Source of the DNA: UBA7330 sp965243485
Lineage (GTDB): Bacteria; Bacteroidota; Bacteroidia; Cytophagales; Cyclobacteriaceae
DNA length: 64,000 bases
Direction of reading: 5' to 3'
Assembly: GCA_965243485.1 (NCBI GenBank)
Contig: CBDEVP010000001.1
Coordinates: 186,001 to 250,000, forward strand
Position numbers and translations under genes: made by a program. Under the pieces are notes generated by a model. The model made no database searches. It was not told the origin of the DNA and was given only the letters and a program-made list of their open reading frames with translations. Shown here piece after piece: positions 18,274 to 27,331 of the stretch; positions within the stretch are counted from its first letter, which is position 1, and every line of letters starts with the position of its first letter.

Positions 18274-19281
18274 ATGGAAAGTCCCCTGAATGATGATGGA
18301 ATCCTTTTCCATGAAAATCCATTACCTCTTTTATTTGTTGATCTTGAAACAAACCAAATCATTAAAAGCAATGAAGCAGCTTCATTGAAATTCGGATATC
18401 CATCCGAGGATTTAATCAAGATGGATTTGTCGGATTTGAGGCTTGCTGAGGATCGGAAGATCATAACTCCATATCAAAATGGCACGTTGAATTCGCATTA
18501 TTTTGAGACTGTCAGTCGATGCGTAACTAAAACGAATGGAAACATTATCACATCGATCAAGTTCAAGGTCATCAATCACAAAAACAGAAAAATTGCCCTT
18601 TCAGTGGTCAATGATGTCTCGTTATATAAAAGTATTGAGACACGTATCATCCAGGCGCAGGCTGAAGCAATTGAAGCTGAAAGGGAGCACATCGCTCGTG
18701 AAATACACGATGGATTCATTCAAAACCTTGTAAGCTCATCCATCTACCTCAATAGTATTAATGCCGAGATCAATGAAAATCCAGAACTTTCAGAGAAATT
18801 CAATTTGGCTCTTGACATACTCAAAAAAGGGATAGAGGAAGCAAGGGATTTTTCTCACAATCTCTTACCGAAATCTATCAGGGACCTTCCTTTCCGGTAT
18901 GTGATTGAGGAACTTGTTCAGGATTTTGCCAAGACAGTCGACATGAAGGTGGATTATTCCGTTGACCTAAAGACTGAAGACATATCAGAAAAATTAAAAA
19001 TTAATATCTACCGGATCTTACAGGAATCGCTGGGAAACATAAGGAAACACTCCAGGGCGACTGTTGCTAAGTTAAAGATCAATGAGACTAAAGATAAGAT
19101 CGTTATGAGCCTGCAGGATAATGGTGTCGGGTTTGATCACAGGGATATCCAGCAAAAAAATCAGGGGATAGGTTTGAAGAACCTAAAGAGAAGAACTGCA
19201 CTGATTGGTGGCATTTTGAACATTTTCAGTGAAAAGGATATGGGAACCAGGATCATTCTGAGAGTAGGAAAAAGCAATTAA
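18274..19281 (+). CDS. PAS-domain histidine kinase, NarX/DegS type
   Basis: 335 aa from ATG 18,274; an upstream in-frame TTG at 18,241 is less likely. Soluble, with no membrane helix. A PAS domain (about 10-125; NPLPLLFVDLETNQIIKSN) is followed by a HisKA_3 dimerisation domain with phospho-acceptor motif REIHDGFIQ. The HATPase contains QESLGNIRKHSRA, DNGVGFD and GIGLKNLKRR. This kinase class normally pairs with a LuxR/NarL response regulator, but none is adjacent, so its partner must be elsewhere. The signal is probably cytoplasmic, sensed through the PAS domain. The next gene is a convergent XRE regulator. Confidence 0.9.
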   Translation: MESPLNDDGILFHENPLPLLFVDLETNQIIKSNEAASLKFGYPSEDLIKMDLSDLRLAEDRKIITPYQNGTLNSHYFETVSRCVTKTNGNIITSIKFKVINHKNRKIALSVVNDVSLYKSIETRIIQAQAEAIEAEREHIAREIHDGFIQNLVSSSIYLNSINAEINENPELSEKFNLALDILKKGIEEARDFSHNLLPKSIRDLPFRYVIEELVQDFAKTVDMKVDYSVDLKTEDISEKLKINIYRILQESLGNIRKHSRATVAKLKINETKDKIVMSLQDNGVGFDHRDIQQKNQGIGLKNLKRRTALIGGILNIFSEKDMGTRIILRVGKSN

Positions 19282-19320
19282 TCTCCTTTCAATTAATGAA
19301 TCATGAAACCACAATGGAGA

Positions 19321-19569
19321 CTATTTGACCAGTCTTTCCATTAGATCAGTCGGAGAAATTTTCAAGCCTTTTGCAAGTTTAAATAGAGTAATTAGGGAAG
19401 GCTGGATGATCCCTCTTTCCATGTCTGAGATCATTCTCAAAGATAAGCCAGAGTTGTCAGCCAGATCATGTTGAGTCATTTCCCTTTCTTTTCTGAGTGT
19501 AGTCAATACCTTTCCAAATTCCTGTGGAATGTTTGCAAACTCTCCTTTACCTGATTCATTGTTAGACAT
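19321..19569 (-). CDS. XRE-family HTH transcriptional regulator
   Basis: 82 aa from ATG 19,569; another in-frame start 8 codons upstream is possible. The helix-turn-helix is clear: LTTLRKEREMTQHDLADNSG, then LSLRMISDMERG, then PSLITLFKLAKGL. There is no further domain, so it acts as a small DNA-binding repressor or activator. It is downstream of the RadC-like gene on the same strand (65-base gap). Such small XRE proteins often belong to mobile or genomic-island regions. Its target is unknown. Confidence 0.88.
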   Translation of the reverse strand: MSNNESGKGEFANIPQEFGKVLTTLRKEREMTQHDLADNSGLSLRMISDMERGIIQPSLITLFKLAKGLKISPTDLMERLVK

Positions 19570-19634
19570 AAACTCTTGCTTCTTCAAACACAAAATGAAG
19601 TATAAAACTGATTAATTCCATGAAATGTTGGGAA

Positions 19635-20108
19635 TTAAAGTATCCCCTCTTCTGAAAATGAAGTGTATCCATCATATGTAATGATCAGATGATCGTAAAC
19701 TGAGATGTCCAATAATTTTCCTCCATTGACAAGTTTCCTGGTTAATTGAATATCAGCTTGGCTTGGCTTTAGGTTACCAGAAGGATGATTATGGGCTAAA
19801 ATAATGGCACTCGAATTGGCAGCTAAAGCACTTGCAAAGACTAATTTGGGATCTACAACCGTACTTGAAACACCTCCGGAGGATACAGTAAAAATGCCAA
19901 GAACCCTATTGGCTCTGTTTAGAAGCAGGATTTTAAATTCTTCTCGAAGTTCGATACTATTTGGATCCCAATTTTCTTTGAAAATCCGATAAGCATCAGA
20001 TCCGGAACAAACCTTAGGCCTTTCGTGTGGCTTGACATCCAATGAATAAGATAGTTGAATTTCTGAAACAAGGCTAGAATTGAAAGTTTGAAATTTTTGA
20101 TCTTCCAT
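19635..20108 (-). CDS. RadC-like JAB/MPN-domain protein
   Basis: 157 aa from ATG 20,108; a longer frame to 20,195 exists but its extra N-terminus does not resemble the family. The JAMM metal motif is complete: AHNHPSGNLKPSQAD, with an upstream region matching RadC C-terminal domains (EEFKILLLNRANRVLGIF). It lacks the N-terminal helix-hairpin-helix part of chromosomal RadC (about 220-230 aa). That short form is the one common on integrative elements and plasmids of Bacteroidetes. Despite the name, a DNA-repair role is not supported for the family. It agrees with other mobile-element signs here. Confidence 0.88.
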   Translation of the reverse strand: MEDQKFQTFNSSLVSEIQLSYSLDVKPHERPKVCSGSDAYRIFKENWDPNSIELREEFKILLLNRANRVLGIFTVSSGGVSSTVVDPKLVFASALAANSSAIILAHNHPSGNLKPSQADIQLTRKLVNGGKLLDISVYDHLIITYDGYTSFSEEGIL

Positions 20109-20194
20109 AATTTTTCTTCCCACAAATGCAGGGAGGAGGATTATGGAGCAGGTAAACCTGAACCCCTCTGTCAAGTTCGTACCTCTTCTTGACA

Positions 20195-20213
20195 TCTCCC
20201 CTACCAGGGGAGA
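20195..20213. repeat. 8-bp stem hairpin upstream of the RadC-like gene
   Basis: TCTCCCCT (20,195-20,202) pairs with AGGGGAGA (20,206-20,213) around ACC. No T run follows. It resembles the C-rich/G-rich intergenic hairpins dispersed in Bacteroidetes genomes; a loosely similar C4/G4 segment is at about 63,296-63,323. Function unknown. Confidence 0.4.
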
Positions 20214-20297
20214 ATAGTTGGATTGCGGAATAACCCTGAGCCTGCTAAAATTGAAGAAAGAATTATGAATGAAAAAAATTAATGTTCCAGTAAGGAC

Positions 20298-20714
20298 TTA
20301 TTCGAAATTCTTCAGTTCACTATTGTCAAGGTTAAGCAACCCTTCAAGCCGGATGATTGGATTAAAGTACTCTTTGTATGTTTTTATTTTTCCCTCATAA
20401 AAACTCAGAAAACATATTACATCTTGAAACAGTGACTTGCCTATCAATGGATAGTACTCTTCTGCCTGAATTTCAGCGATGGTATACCCTTCTATTGATT
20501 GCTCAATGATTCTGACCTCAGAAAAAGTCCTTCTGATCCTTTTATCTAGCAGATAATTAATAATAGCTTTCCGTTCCCTCAGTGATTTATTTTCTTTGCT
20601 CAATTCATAGGGAAATTCAAAATTGGCTTCCTGATGTATTAAATCATTCAACCTCTCATCATCTCGTTGACTTATAGCCTTTAGGAAGGCTAGAAATTTC
20701 GGATTTTTATTCAT
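20298..20714 (-). CDS. Small NTF2/SnoaL-like protein
   Basis: 138 aa. It starts with a helical region (NKNPKFLAFLKAISQRDDE) and ends with GKIKTYKEYFNPIIRLEGL. A short N-terminal helix pair, beta-rich body and EYFNP ending are typical of the SnoaL/NTF2 fold. No catalytic residues can be assigned. The start overlaps the fbp stop by 8 bases on the same strand, so it is translationally coupled to fructose-1,6-bisphosphatase and closes the long operon from 30,594. A small-molecule isomerase or binding role is possible but not shown. Confidence 0.7.
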   Translation of the reverse strand: MNKNPKFLAFLKAISQRDDERLNDLIHQEANFEFPYELSKENKSLRERKAIINYLLDKRIRRTFSEVRIIEQSIEGYTIAEIQAEEYYPLIGKSLFQDVICFLSFYEGKIKTYKEYFNPIIRLEGLLNLDNSELKNFE

Positions 20715-21726
20715 GTTGATTAATATTTACCAATTCCTCAACCATCTCTTTAGACCCCGTATAAAAGGGAACTCTTTGATGATACGATTCAGGAATTATT
20801 TCCAAGACTCTGTTTTTACCGTCTGAAGCCAAACCACCAGCTTGTTCTGCAATCATGGCCAATGCATTGCATTCATACAATAGCCTGAGTTTACCATTCG
20901 AATAGGATTTTGTAGGAGGATACAGGTAAATCCCTCCTTTCAATAAATTCCTGTGGAAGTCACCCACCAGGGACCCTACATATCTGGTATTGATATCTTG
21001 GGCTTTACAGTCGGCAATGTATTTGTTCACATAAGCAGGAAATGAACCCATCTGTCGCTCATTGATAGAGTAATAATCACCTATGCAGGGCTGAATAATG
21101 TTTGGATGTGAAAGAAAATACTCCCCCAGCGATGGTTCATAGGTAAATCCATTTACTCCATATCCGGTGGTGTAAACAAGCATAGTAGAGGATCCATAAA
21201 GGATATATCCTGCTGCCACCTGATTGCTCCCAGGCTGTAAGAAATCTTTATCTGAAAAATTTTCTCCAGGCCTGGTCTGTCGTTTATAGATCGAAAAAAT
21301 TGTTCCCACAGAAATGTTCACATCAATGTTGGAAGAGCCATCCAGCGGATCCAATGCAATCACATACTTAGCTTCTCTATGGCCGGTATCAATGATCCCT
21401 TCCCGCTCTTCTGTGAGAATACCACAGACCTGGTTTCCATTCACAAGGGCACGGGTAAAGCGAACATCAGCGATCACATCTAACATCCGCTGTTTCTCTC
21501 CTTGAACATTTTCTGCATCTGTCAGTCCCTCAATCCCACTGAGACCGGCCCTGTTGATCTCCCGGCTAATGATCTTCGAAGCCAGGACGATATCCCTGAG
21601 TAGTTGGGACAGATCTCCGGTGGCATGGGGAAATTCATTTTGTCGTTGTGCGATAAACCGATCGATGGTCGTCCCAATGGGGTCTGTGAGCCTTTTAATG
21701 TTGGTGCTGGAGGATGACTGATTCAT
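20707..21726 (-). CDS. fbp: Fructose-1,6-bisphosphatase, class I
   Basis: 339 aa, normal for class I FBPase. It hydrolyses fructose 1,6-bisphosphate to fructose 6-phosphate, the committing step of gluconeogenesis, in the cytoplasm. The metal and substrate site is plain: VIALDPLDGSSNIDVNISVG, with upstream GILTEEREG. Further family segments are GSLVGDFHRNLLKGGIYLYP and KLRLLYECNALAMIAEQAGG. It follows the pyruvate phosphate dikinase gene by one base, so the two are made together. This placement fits growth on substrates entering metabolism as pyruvate or lactate, which the upstream deoxyhexose pathway would supply. Confidence 0.97.
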   Translation of the reverse strand: MNQSSSSTNIKRLTDPIGTTIDRFIAQRQNEFPHATGDLSQLLRDIVLASKIISREINRAGLSGIEGLTDAENVQGEKQRMLDVIADVRFTRALVNGNQVCGILTEEREGIIDTGHREAKYVIALDPLDGSSNIDVNISVGTIFSIYKRQTRPGENFSDKDFLQPGSNQVAAGYILYGSSTMLVYTTGYGVNGFTYEPSLGEYFLSHPNIIQPCIGDYYSINERQMGSFPAYVNKYIADCKAQDINTRYVGSLVGDFHRNLLKGGIYLYPPTKSYSNGKLRLLYECNALAMIAEQAGGLASDGKNRVLEIIPESYHQRVPFYTGSKEMVEELVNINQHE

Positions 21727-21727
21727 T

Positions 21728-24343
21728 TCACTGGATTTTGTTCAATTCGGCCTGCGCTGCAGCCAACCTGGCTTTCGGTACTCGATAGGGCGAGCAGGAC
21801 ACATATTCGATAAGCTGGGAATTGAAGAATTCCACGGATATGGCGTCGCCTCCGTGCTCGCCACACACCCCAATCTTTAGTTTACTGTCAGTGCTTTTCC
21901 CTTTTTTGATGGCTATCTTAATCAGTTCCCCTACTCCATCTGTATCGATCTGCTGAAATGGGTCCGCTTCCAGCACCTTCATCTCCTTATACTTTCGGAT
22001 AAACTTACCTGCATCGTCTCTACTGTAACCCAAAGTCATCTGGGTAAGATCATTGGTGCCAAATGAAAAGTAATCTGCGTGAACAGCTATACGATCAGCA
22101 ACCATACATGCTCTGGGAACCTCGATCATTGTACCGATCTTGATGCTTAGTTCGCTCTTCATATCAACTGCATCGATGACAGCCTCCACTTCCTTTCTTA
22201 GCCCTGAAAGCTCTGCCTCATTGCCTACAAGAGGGATCATGATCTCAGGAACGGGTGTAAAACCAAATTCCTGCTTTACCTCAAGTGCAGCCATGACAAT
22301 GGCCCTGGTCTGCATCTCATAGATCTCAGGGTGGATCAGCCCCAATCTACAGCCTCTCAATCCCATCATAGGATTGACTTCTTCGAGCTCCCGGGTCACA
22401 TGCTCTACTTCCTCATAGGTCACTCCCAATTGGGAAGCCATTTCCTGAAGCTCCTCCTGACCCTTCGGTAAAAACTCATGCAAGGGAGGATCCAATAACC
22501 GCACAGTGACAGGCAAAAGCTCCATTACCTTAAATATCTCTTTGAAGTCCTCTTTCTGGTGAGGGAAGAGTTTCTCAAGTGCTTCTCTACGCTTCTCATC
22601 GTTTCTGGCCATGATCATTTCACGTATATCCAGTACCCTCTTTCCCTCAAAAAACATGTGCTCTGTTCTGCACAGGCCAATCCCTTTTGCCCCAAATGAC
22701 CTGGCCCTTGCTGCATCACCGGGAGTATCGGCATTGGCCAGCACTTTCATCCTGCTGATCTCATCCGCCCAGCCCATCAACTGGGTAAAGTCATCATTCA
22801 GGTTGACCGATTTGGTAGGTATTTCCCCAAAATAAACTTTTCCTGTGCCTCCATCAAGTGAAATGAAATCACCTACTTTAAGCTGATGCTTTCCAATACG
22901 TACAGTCCCTTCTTCTTCGTCCACATCCATATCGGAGCAGCTGCTGACGCAACATTTTCCCATGCCTCTGGCCACTACAGCAGCGTGGCTGGTCATTCCA
23001 CCCCGTGCAGTCAGAACTCCATTAGAAGAGATCATGCCCTGGATGTCTTCCGGGGATGTTTCCACCCTGACAAGTATCACATCTTGTCCATTTGATTTAG
23101 CCACCTCAGCAGATTTAGAATTTAAGTAAATCCCTCCTGAAGCTGCACCCGGACTGGCTGGCAATCCGGATCCTATTGCTTCTGCCTCTAAGATCTTTTC
23201 GGGATCAAACTCCGGGTGAAGCAGTCGATCTACCTGACTTAAGTCCATTCCGGCAACGGCCTCCTGCTTTGAAATGATCTCCTCTGCAACGAAGTCAATG
23301 GCCAGCTTCACTGCCGCAGATGCCGATCGCTTTCCGTTCCTCGTCTGCAATAGGTAGAACTTCCCGTTTTCTATCGTAAACTCTATGTCCTGCATATCCT
23401 TGTAATGTTTCTCCAGAATTCGAGAAGTCTGTAAAAGCTCCTCATAAACTCCGGTGTCAACCTCTTCAAGTTGTTGAATGGGTAGTGGAGTCCTTATCCC
23501 CGCCACCACATCCTCGCCCTGAGCATTTATCAGAAATTCGCCGTAGAATTCATTAACCCCTGTAGATGGGTTTCTGGTAAAAACCACACCAGTTCCTGAG
23601 CTGTCACCCATATTTCCAAATACCATCATCTGGACATTCACTGCAGTGCCAATCTCATCGGGGATATGATTGATCTTGCGATAAATTTTCGCTCTTTCAT
23701 TGTTCCAAGACCTGAATACCGCTTCAATGGCTGAATAAAGCTGCTTCCTGGGGGATTGCTCAAAAGGACTTCCCGATAGTTCAATCACCAAAGCCTTGAA
23801 TTGATTGATAATGTCGGCCAGGTGATCTGCTGTAAGGTCTTTGTCATTCGCAATATTGGCCTTTACCTTGGTTTGTTCAAAGATTTGATCAAATTGATAC
23901 ATAGGCAATTCAAGAACTACATTGGAATACATCTGAATGAACCGCCTGTAACAATCCAATGCGAACCTCCGAGAAGCCACTTTTTCGCCAAGCACCTCTA
24001 CATTCTCATCATTCAACCCCAGATTCAGGATTGTATCCATCATCCCAGGCATCGAAACAGGTGCTCCGGATCGCACAGAAACCAATAATGGCGGTGTCCC
24101 ATCAAACTTCTTTCCGGCTAAGTCCTCAAGCTTACTGACCCCGCTATTGACCTGATCAAGGACCTCAGGTGAAACCGAGTGTCCATCGAGAAAATACCTG
24201 GAGCATGCATTTGTAGAGATCGTAAAACCGGAGGGTACGGGTAATCCAATTTTTGTCATTTCAGCAAGATTTGCTCCTTTCCCTCCCAGGATGGTTTTCA
24301 TTTCCTTACCTCCCTCTAAGAAAGAATAGACATACTTTTCCAT
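21728..24343 (-). CDS. ppdK: Pyruvate, phosphate dikinase
   Basis: 871 aa, the normal length. It converts pyruvate, ATP and Pi reversibly to PEP, AMP and PPi. The nucleotide-binding N-terminus starts GGKGANLAEMTKIGLPVPSG. The swivelling phosphohistidine domain has GGMTSHAAVVARGMG with catalytic His453 and regulatory Thr451. The C-terminal PEP/pyruvate barrel shows GIGLCRTEHMF, GTMIEVPRA and GVCGEHGGD. The gene for its likely regulator lies 10 bases upstream and fbp 1 base downstream. In this setting it probably runs towards PEP to feed gluconeogenesis from pyruvate made by deoxyhexose cleavage. Confidence 0.98.
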   Translation of the reverse strand: MEKYVYSFLEGGKEMKTILGGKGANLAEMTKIGLPVPSGFTISTNACSRYFLDGHSVSPEVLDQVNSGVSKLEDLAGKKFDGTPPLLVSVRSGAPVSMPGMMDTILNLGLNDENVEVLGEKVASRRFALDCYRRFIQMYSNVVLELPMYQFDQIFEQTKVKANIANDKDLTADHLADIINQFKALVIELSGSPFEQSPRKQLYSAIEAVFRSWNNERAKIYRKINHIPDEIGTAVNVQMMVFGNMGDSSGTGVVFTRNPSTGVNEFYGEFLINAQGEDVVAGIRTPLPIQQLEEVDTGVYEELLQTSRILEKHYKDMQDIEFTIENGKFYLLQTRNGKRSASAAVKLAIDFVAEEIISKQEAVAGMDLSQVDRLLHPEFDPEKILEAEAIGSGLPASPGAASGGIYLNSKSAEVAKSNGQDVILVRVETSPEDIQGMISSNGVLTARGGMTSHAAVVARGMGKCCVSSCSDMDVDEEEGTVRIGKHQLKVGDFISLDGGTGKVYFGEIPTKSVNLNDDFTQLMGWADEISRMKVLANADTPGDAARARSFGAKGIGLCRTEHMFFEGKRVLDIREMIMARNDEKRREALEKLFPHQKEDFKEIFKVMELLPVTVRLLDPPLHEFLPKGQEELQEMASQLGVTYEEVEHVTRELEEVNPMMGLRGCRLGLIHPEIYEMQTRAIVMAALEVKQEFGFTPVPEIMIPLVGNEAELSGLRKEVEAVIDAVDMKSELSIKIGTMIEVPRACMVADRIAVHADYFSFGTNDLTQMTLGYSRDDAGKFIRKYKEMKVLEADPFQQIDTDGVGELIKIAIKKGKSTDSKLKIGVCGEHGGDAISVEFFNSQLIEYVSCSPYRVPKARLAAAQAELNKIQ

Positions 24344-24353
24344 TGTGTTTGTT

Positions 24354-25163
24354 TTAAAATGATTTCAATCTTTTGACGATCAGCTCGGCTGTCTCTTCAA
24401 CAGCTCTGTTGGTAATATCTATGGAGGAACAACCTATCTTTTTCATGATGGCATCTGCATACTCCAGTTCGTTGATGATGTAATTCATATCAGCATAATC
24501 AGAGCCATTCATGATTCCCATGGCTGTGTCACGTTCATTGCGGATCTGGTGCAACCGGGTGGGGCTGATGGTGAGACCAATGACTTTTCCGGCCGGAACT
24601 TCAAAAAGGTTTTGGATATTCTTATTTTCCATCACCAAAGGAATATTGACCACCAGGTAGCCAAGGTAAGCCAGGTAGATGCTGAGCGGGGTTTTCGAAG
24701 TTCTTGAAACCCCTATCAAGATGATATCTGCCTTCTTGAGCGCAGACAGGCTTTTACCATCATCGTTGTTGATGGCAAACTCAATCGCATGGATCTGTTT
24801 GTAATATTCATCACCTAACTGCCAGGTGTATTCCTGTTTATAGATTGGGACGGTATTGAATGCTTTTCCCAGCGAACGTGCCGCCGGTGTCAACACATCA
24901 AGGCAGGGAATATTGGCCTCCAGACTTTTGATGGTAAATGTGTCCTTCACTTCTATGTGAGTAGAGGAAAACACAATCATGGAAGGAGCATTCTCCGAGG
25001 CAGCATTAATGATTTCAAGTGCCTTTTCAGCGGTTTTTACATTTGGATATTTGATCAGCTGATATTCGTACCCCGTGAAATAGGAGGCTGCCAAACTAAT
25101 GATGGCCTCAGGAGCCATGAAACTCATTGATTCTGATGCAACGTAAATTTTTAGATCATCCAT
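24354..25163 (-). CDS. PPDK/PEP-synthase regulatory kinase-pyrophosphorylase (DUF299)
   Basis: 269 aa, family length. These bifunctional proteins phosphorylate the active-site Thr of PPDK (or PEP synthase) with ADP to inactivate it and remove the phosphate with Pi to restore it. The P-loop-like motif GVSRTSKTPLSIYLAYLG is present, as is LTISPTRLHQIRNER near the C-terminus. It is directly upstream of ppdK, which identifies the target, and Thr451 in that protein is conserved. The pair would let the cell switch off PEP formation when energy is low. It starts 40 bases after the transporter gene, so co-transcription with the catabolic genes is likely but not certain. Confidence 0.93.
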   Translation of the reverse strand: MDDLKIYVASESMSFMAPEAIISLAASYFTGYEYQLIKYPNVKTAEKALEIINAASENAPSMIVFSSTHIEVKDTFTIKSLEANIPCLDVLTPAARSLGKAFNTVPIYKQEYTWQLGDEYYKQIHAIEFAINNDDGKSLSALKKADIILIGVSRTSKTPLSIYLAYLGYLVVNIPLVMENKNIQNLFEVPAGKVIGLTISPTRLHQIRNERDTAMGIMNGSDYADMNYIINELEYADAIMKKIGCSSIDITNRAVEETAELIVKRLKSF

Positions 25164-25203
25164 GACCGCGGATAAAAATGCACTAATTTTTCCTGCTTTA
25201 TCA

Positions 25204-26517
25204 TCAAGACTCAGCTGCTACCCTCCGGCGGTGTTCAATAAACATTGAATAGCCATAAAATGAAATCAACAAGAAACAGAGGAATGGGAGAATGAAAGAA
25301 AAATTGACTTCGGACACCGAAAAAATGGTAATGTCAGAATATCCTGTACCACCGATATCAAGGATCATTCCCTGCAAAGAAGGCATGAGCGCCCCTCCCA
25401 CGATAGCCATCACCAAACCTGCGGCGCCTATCTTCGATTCATCTTCCGTAAGGTCTTCCAGGGCGATACCATAAATGGTTGGAAACATCAATGACATGCA
25501 GAACGAGGTCATCACCAGACAGTACAAACCGAAGACACCTGTGATAAAGATCGCTCCCAGGGTGAGCAAGGCAGCCAGGGCAGTAAATATCATGAGCAGC
25601 CGACCGGGCATAATGAATCTTAACAGGTACGTACATACAAACCTTCCAATAAAGAACAAGACAAAAGCCACAAGCTGGTAGGTACCGGCAGTCTCTGCAT
25701 TGATACCAATATTTTCCGCATATTGATAAATATATGTCCAGCACATGATCTGAGCTCCCACACAAAGTGCCTGAGCCAGTACTCCCTGAGAGTACCGGGC
25801 CCTTTTTACCAGTGATTTGATGATGGACCAGGTACTCTGGCCCAATACGTTATCCTTCTGTTCCGGCATTTTGCTTACGCCGATCAACATCAGGACGCCG
25901 ATCACAAAAAGCCCCAATACGACATAGGGGTCACGGATCACCATCAGATCACTCACAGTGATGGAGGCCTTCACTGTTTCAGGCAGTGATGCAAAATCGA
26001 CATCATCAGACCGAAGATTCCTCAGAACGAACTGCTGAGCCACCAGTAACCCCAGAAGCAACCCCATAGGATTAAAGGACTGCGCCAGATTTAACCTTTG
26101 GGTAGCAGTAGAAGTGTCTCCCATAGCCAGGATATAGGGATTAGCCGTAGTCTCCAAAAAGGCCAGGCCAAAGGTGAGGATATAAAGCCCGAATAAGAAG
26201 AATACAAACTCCCCTGTAACAGCAGCTGGATAAAATAGCAGTGCACCGACAGCATATAGAGATAACCCTATGATAATTCCCACCTTATATGAATACCTTC
26301 TAATAAACAATGAAGCTGGTAAGGCCATCGTGAAATAACCTCCATAGAATGCCATTTGTACAAGTGAAGCCTGTAGGTTGTTAAGTTCCAGGACCTTCTT
26401 AAATGCCGTTACCATCGGGTCCGTGACAGCATTGGCAAATCCCCAAAGTGCAAATAAGCTGGTAACGAGAATGAAGGGAAACAGGATGTCTTTCGACACT
26501 ATTGGTGAATTTTTCAT
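25204..26517 (-). CDS. fucP: L-fucose:H+ symporter-like MFS permease (FucP family)
   Basis: 437 aa with about 12 hydrophobic helices. The N-terminus FALWGFANAVTDPMVTAFKK and the segment FGLAFLETTANPYILAMGD are hallmarks of the FHS family (FucP, GlcP, NagP types), which imports sugars with protons across the inner membrane. Placement among genes for oxidative deoxyhexose breakdown makes L-fucose the best substrate guess; N-acetylglucosamine or another sugar cannot be excluded from the sequence. It sits 14 bases after the SDR gene in the same minus-strand operon. Confidence 0.87.
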   Translation of the reverse strand: MKNSPIVSKDILFPFILVTSLFALWGFANAVTDPMVTAFKKVLELNNLQASLVQMAFYGGYFTMALPASLFIRRYSYKVGIIIGLSLYAVGALLFYPAAVTGEFVFFLFGLYILTFGLAFLETTANPYILAMGDTSTATQRLNLAQSFNPMGLLLGLLVAQQFVLRNLRSDDVDFASLPETVKASITVSDLMVIRDPYVVLGLFVIGVLMLIGVSKMPEQKDNVLGQSTWSIIKSLVKRARYSQGVLAQALCVGAQIMCWTYIYQYAENIGINAETAGTYQLVAFVLFFIGRFVCTYLLRFIMPGRLLMIFTALAALLTLGAIFITGVFGLYCLVMTSFCMSLMFPTIYGIALEDLTEDESKIGAAGLVMAIVGGALMPSLQGMILDIGGTGYSDITIFSVSEVNFSFILPFLCFLLISFYGYSMFIEHRRRVAAES

Positions 26518-26531
26518 TTTTCTTTAGTTAA

Positions 26532-27311
26532 TTAAATCGCACGATCCAGATGGACATATCCTCCATCGACAAAAAACCATTGCCCTGTGGTATGAGAGCT
26601 TTGACTGCTGAGTAAAAAGATAGCTGTTGAAGCAATTTCCTTTGCCTGGGTCATCCTCTTCCCCAGAGGAATACGTTGGGTGATCTGCTCAAGCACCCGA
26701 TCTTTATTCCTGGACAAATTGATCCATTTTTCATATTGGGGTGTCATTACCTCCGCGGGCACAATGGCATTGACCCGTATGTTGTATTTGGCCAACTCCA
26801 CGGCCCATTCCCGGGTGAGGGCCAGTTGTGCTCCTTTGCTTCCGGCATAGCCTGAGGTATTTCCCTGTCCGGTCAGGGCAGTCTTTGAGCTGATATTCAC
26901 AATTGAAGCTTCGGACTTTTTTAAAGCGGGTAAAGCATAATGCACCAGGTTATAATAATGCAGTAGGTTAATAGATAAGGACTTCTCAAAATCAGCTGGG
27001 GAACCGAATTCCAGTCCAATCCCATCATTTACTCCGGCATTGTTAACTATTCCATCAATTACTCCATATTTTTCCAATGTCGTCTCTACAATGGCTTTAC
27101 ACGCCTCGGGATTCGAAAGGTCTTTGTATACAAAAAGGCAATCATGTCCTTTGGTTTTTAGGTTACTTTCCAGCAGCAAACCTGCTTCATGATCCTTCTC
27201 CACAAAAATCGGGATAGCTCCTTCCTCCGACAGACCGCAACAAATAGACTGGCCGATCCCTTGGCCTCCGCCCGTTACGATTATCACTTTATTTTCTAAA
27301 AACAGATCCAT
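26532..27311 (-). CDS. SDR oxidoreductase, probable L-fucose (sugar) dehydrogenase
   Basis: 259 aa, classical short-chain dehydrogenase. The NAD(P)-binding TGGGQGIGQS is at the N-terminus, NNAG lies in the middle, and the catalytic set is Ser in NISSK plus YAGSK. The acidic residue after the second strand (FVEKDHE) suggests NAD preference. In the oxidative fucose pathway an SDR makes the lactone from the free sugar; the other SDR in this operon would serve the later ketogenic step. Which SDR does which step is inferred. It lies between the FAH-family hydrolase and the transporter gene. Confidence 0.85.
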   Translation of the reverse strand: MDLFLENKVIIVTGGGQGIGQSICCGLSEEGAIPIFVEKDHEAGLLLESNLKTKGHDCLFVYKDLSNPEACKAIVETTLEKYGVIDGIVNNAGVNDGIGLEFGSPADFEKSLSINLLHYYNLVHYALPALKKSEASIVNISSKTALTGQGNTSGYAGSKGAQLALTREWAVELAKYNIRVNAIVPAEVMTPQYEKWINLSRNKDRVLEQITQRIPLGKRMTQAKEIASTAIFLLSSQSSHTTGQWFFVDGGYVHLDRAI

Positions 27312-27331
27312 CTTTCAGCTTGCTTGAGACA

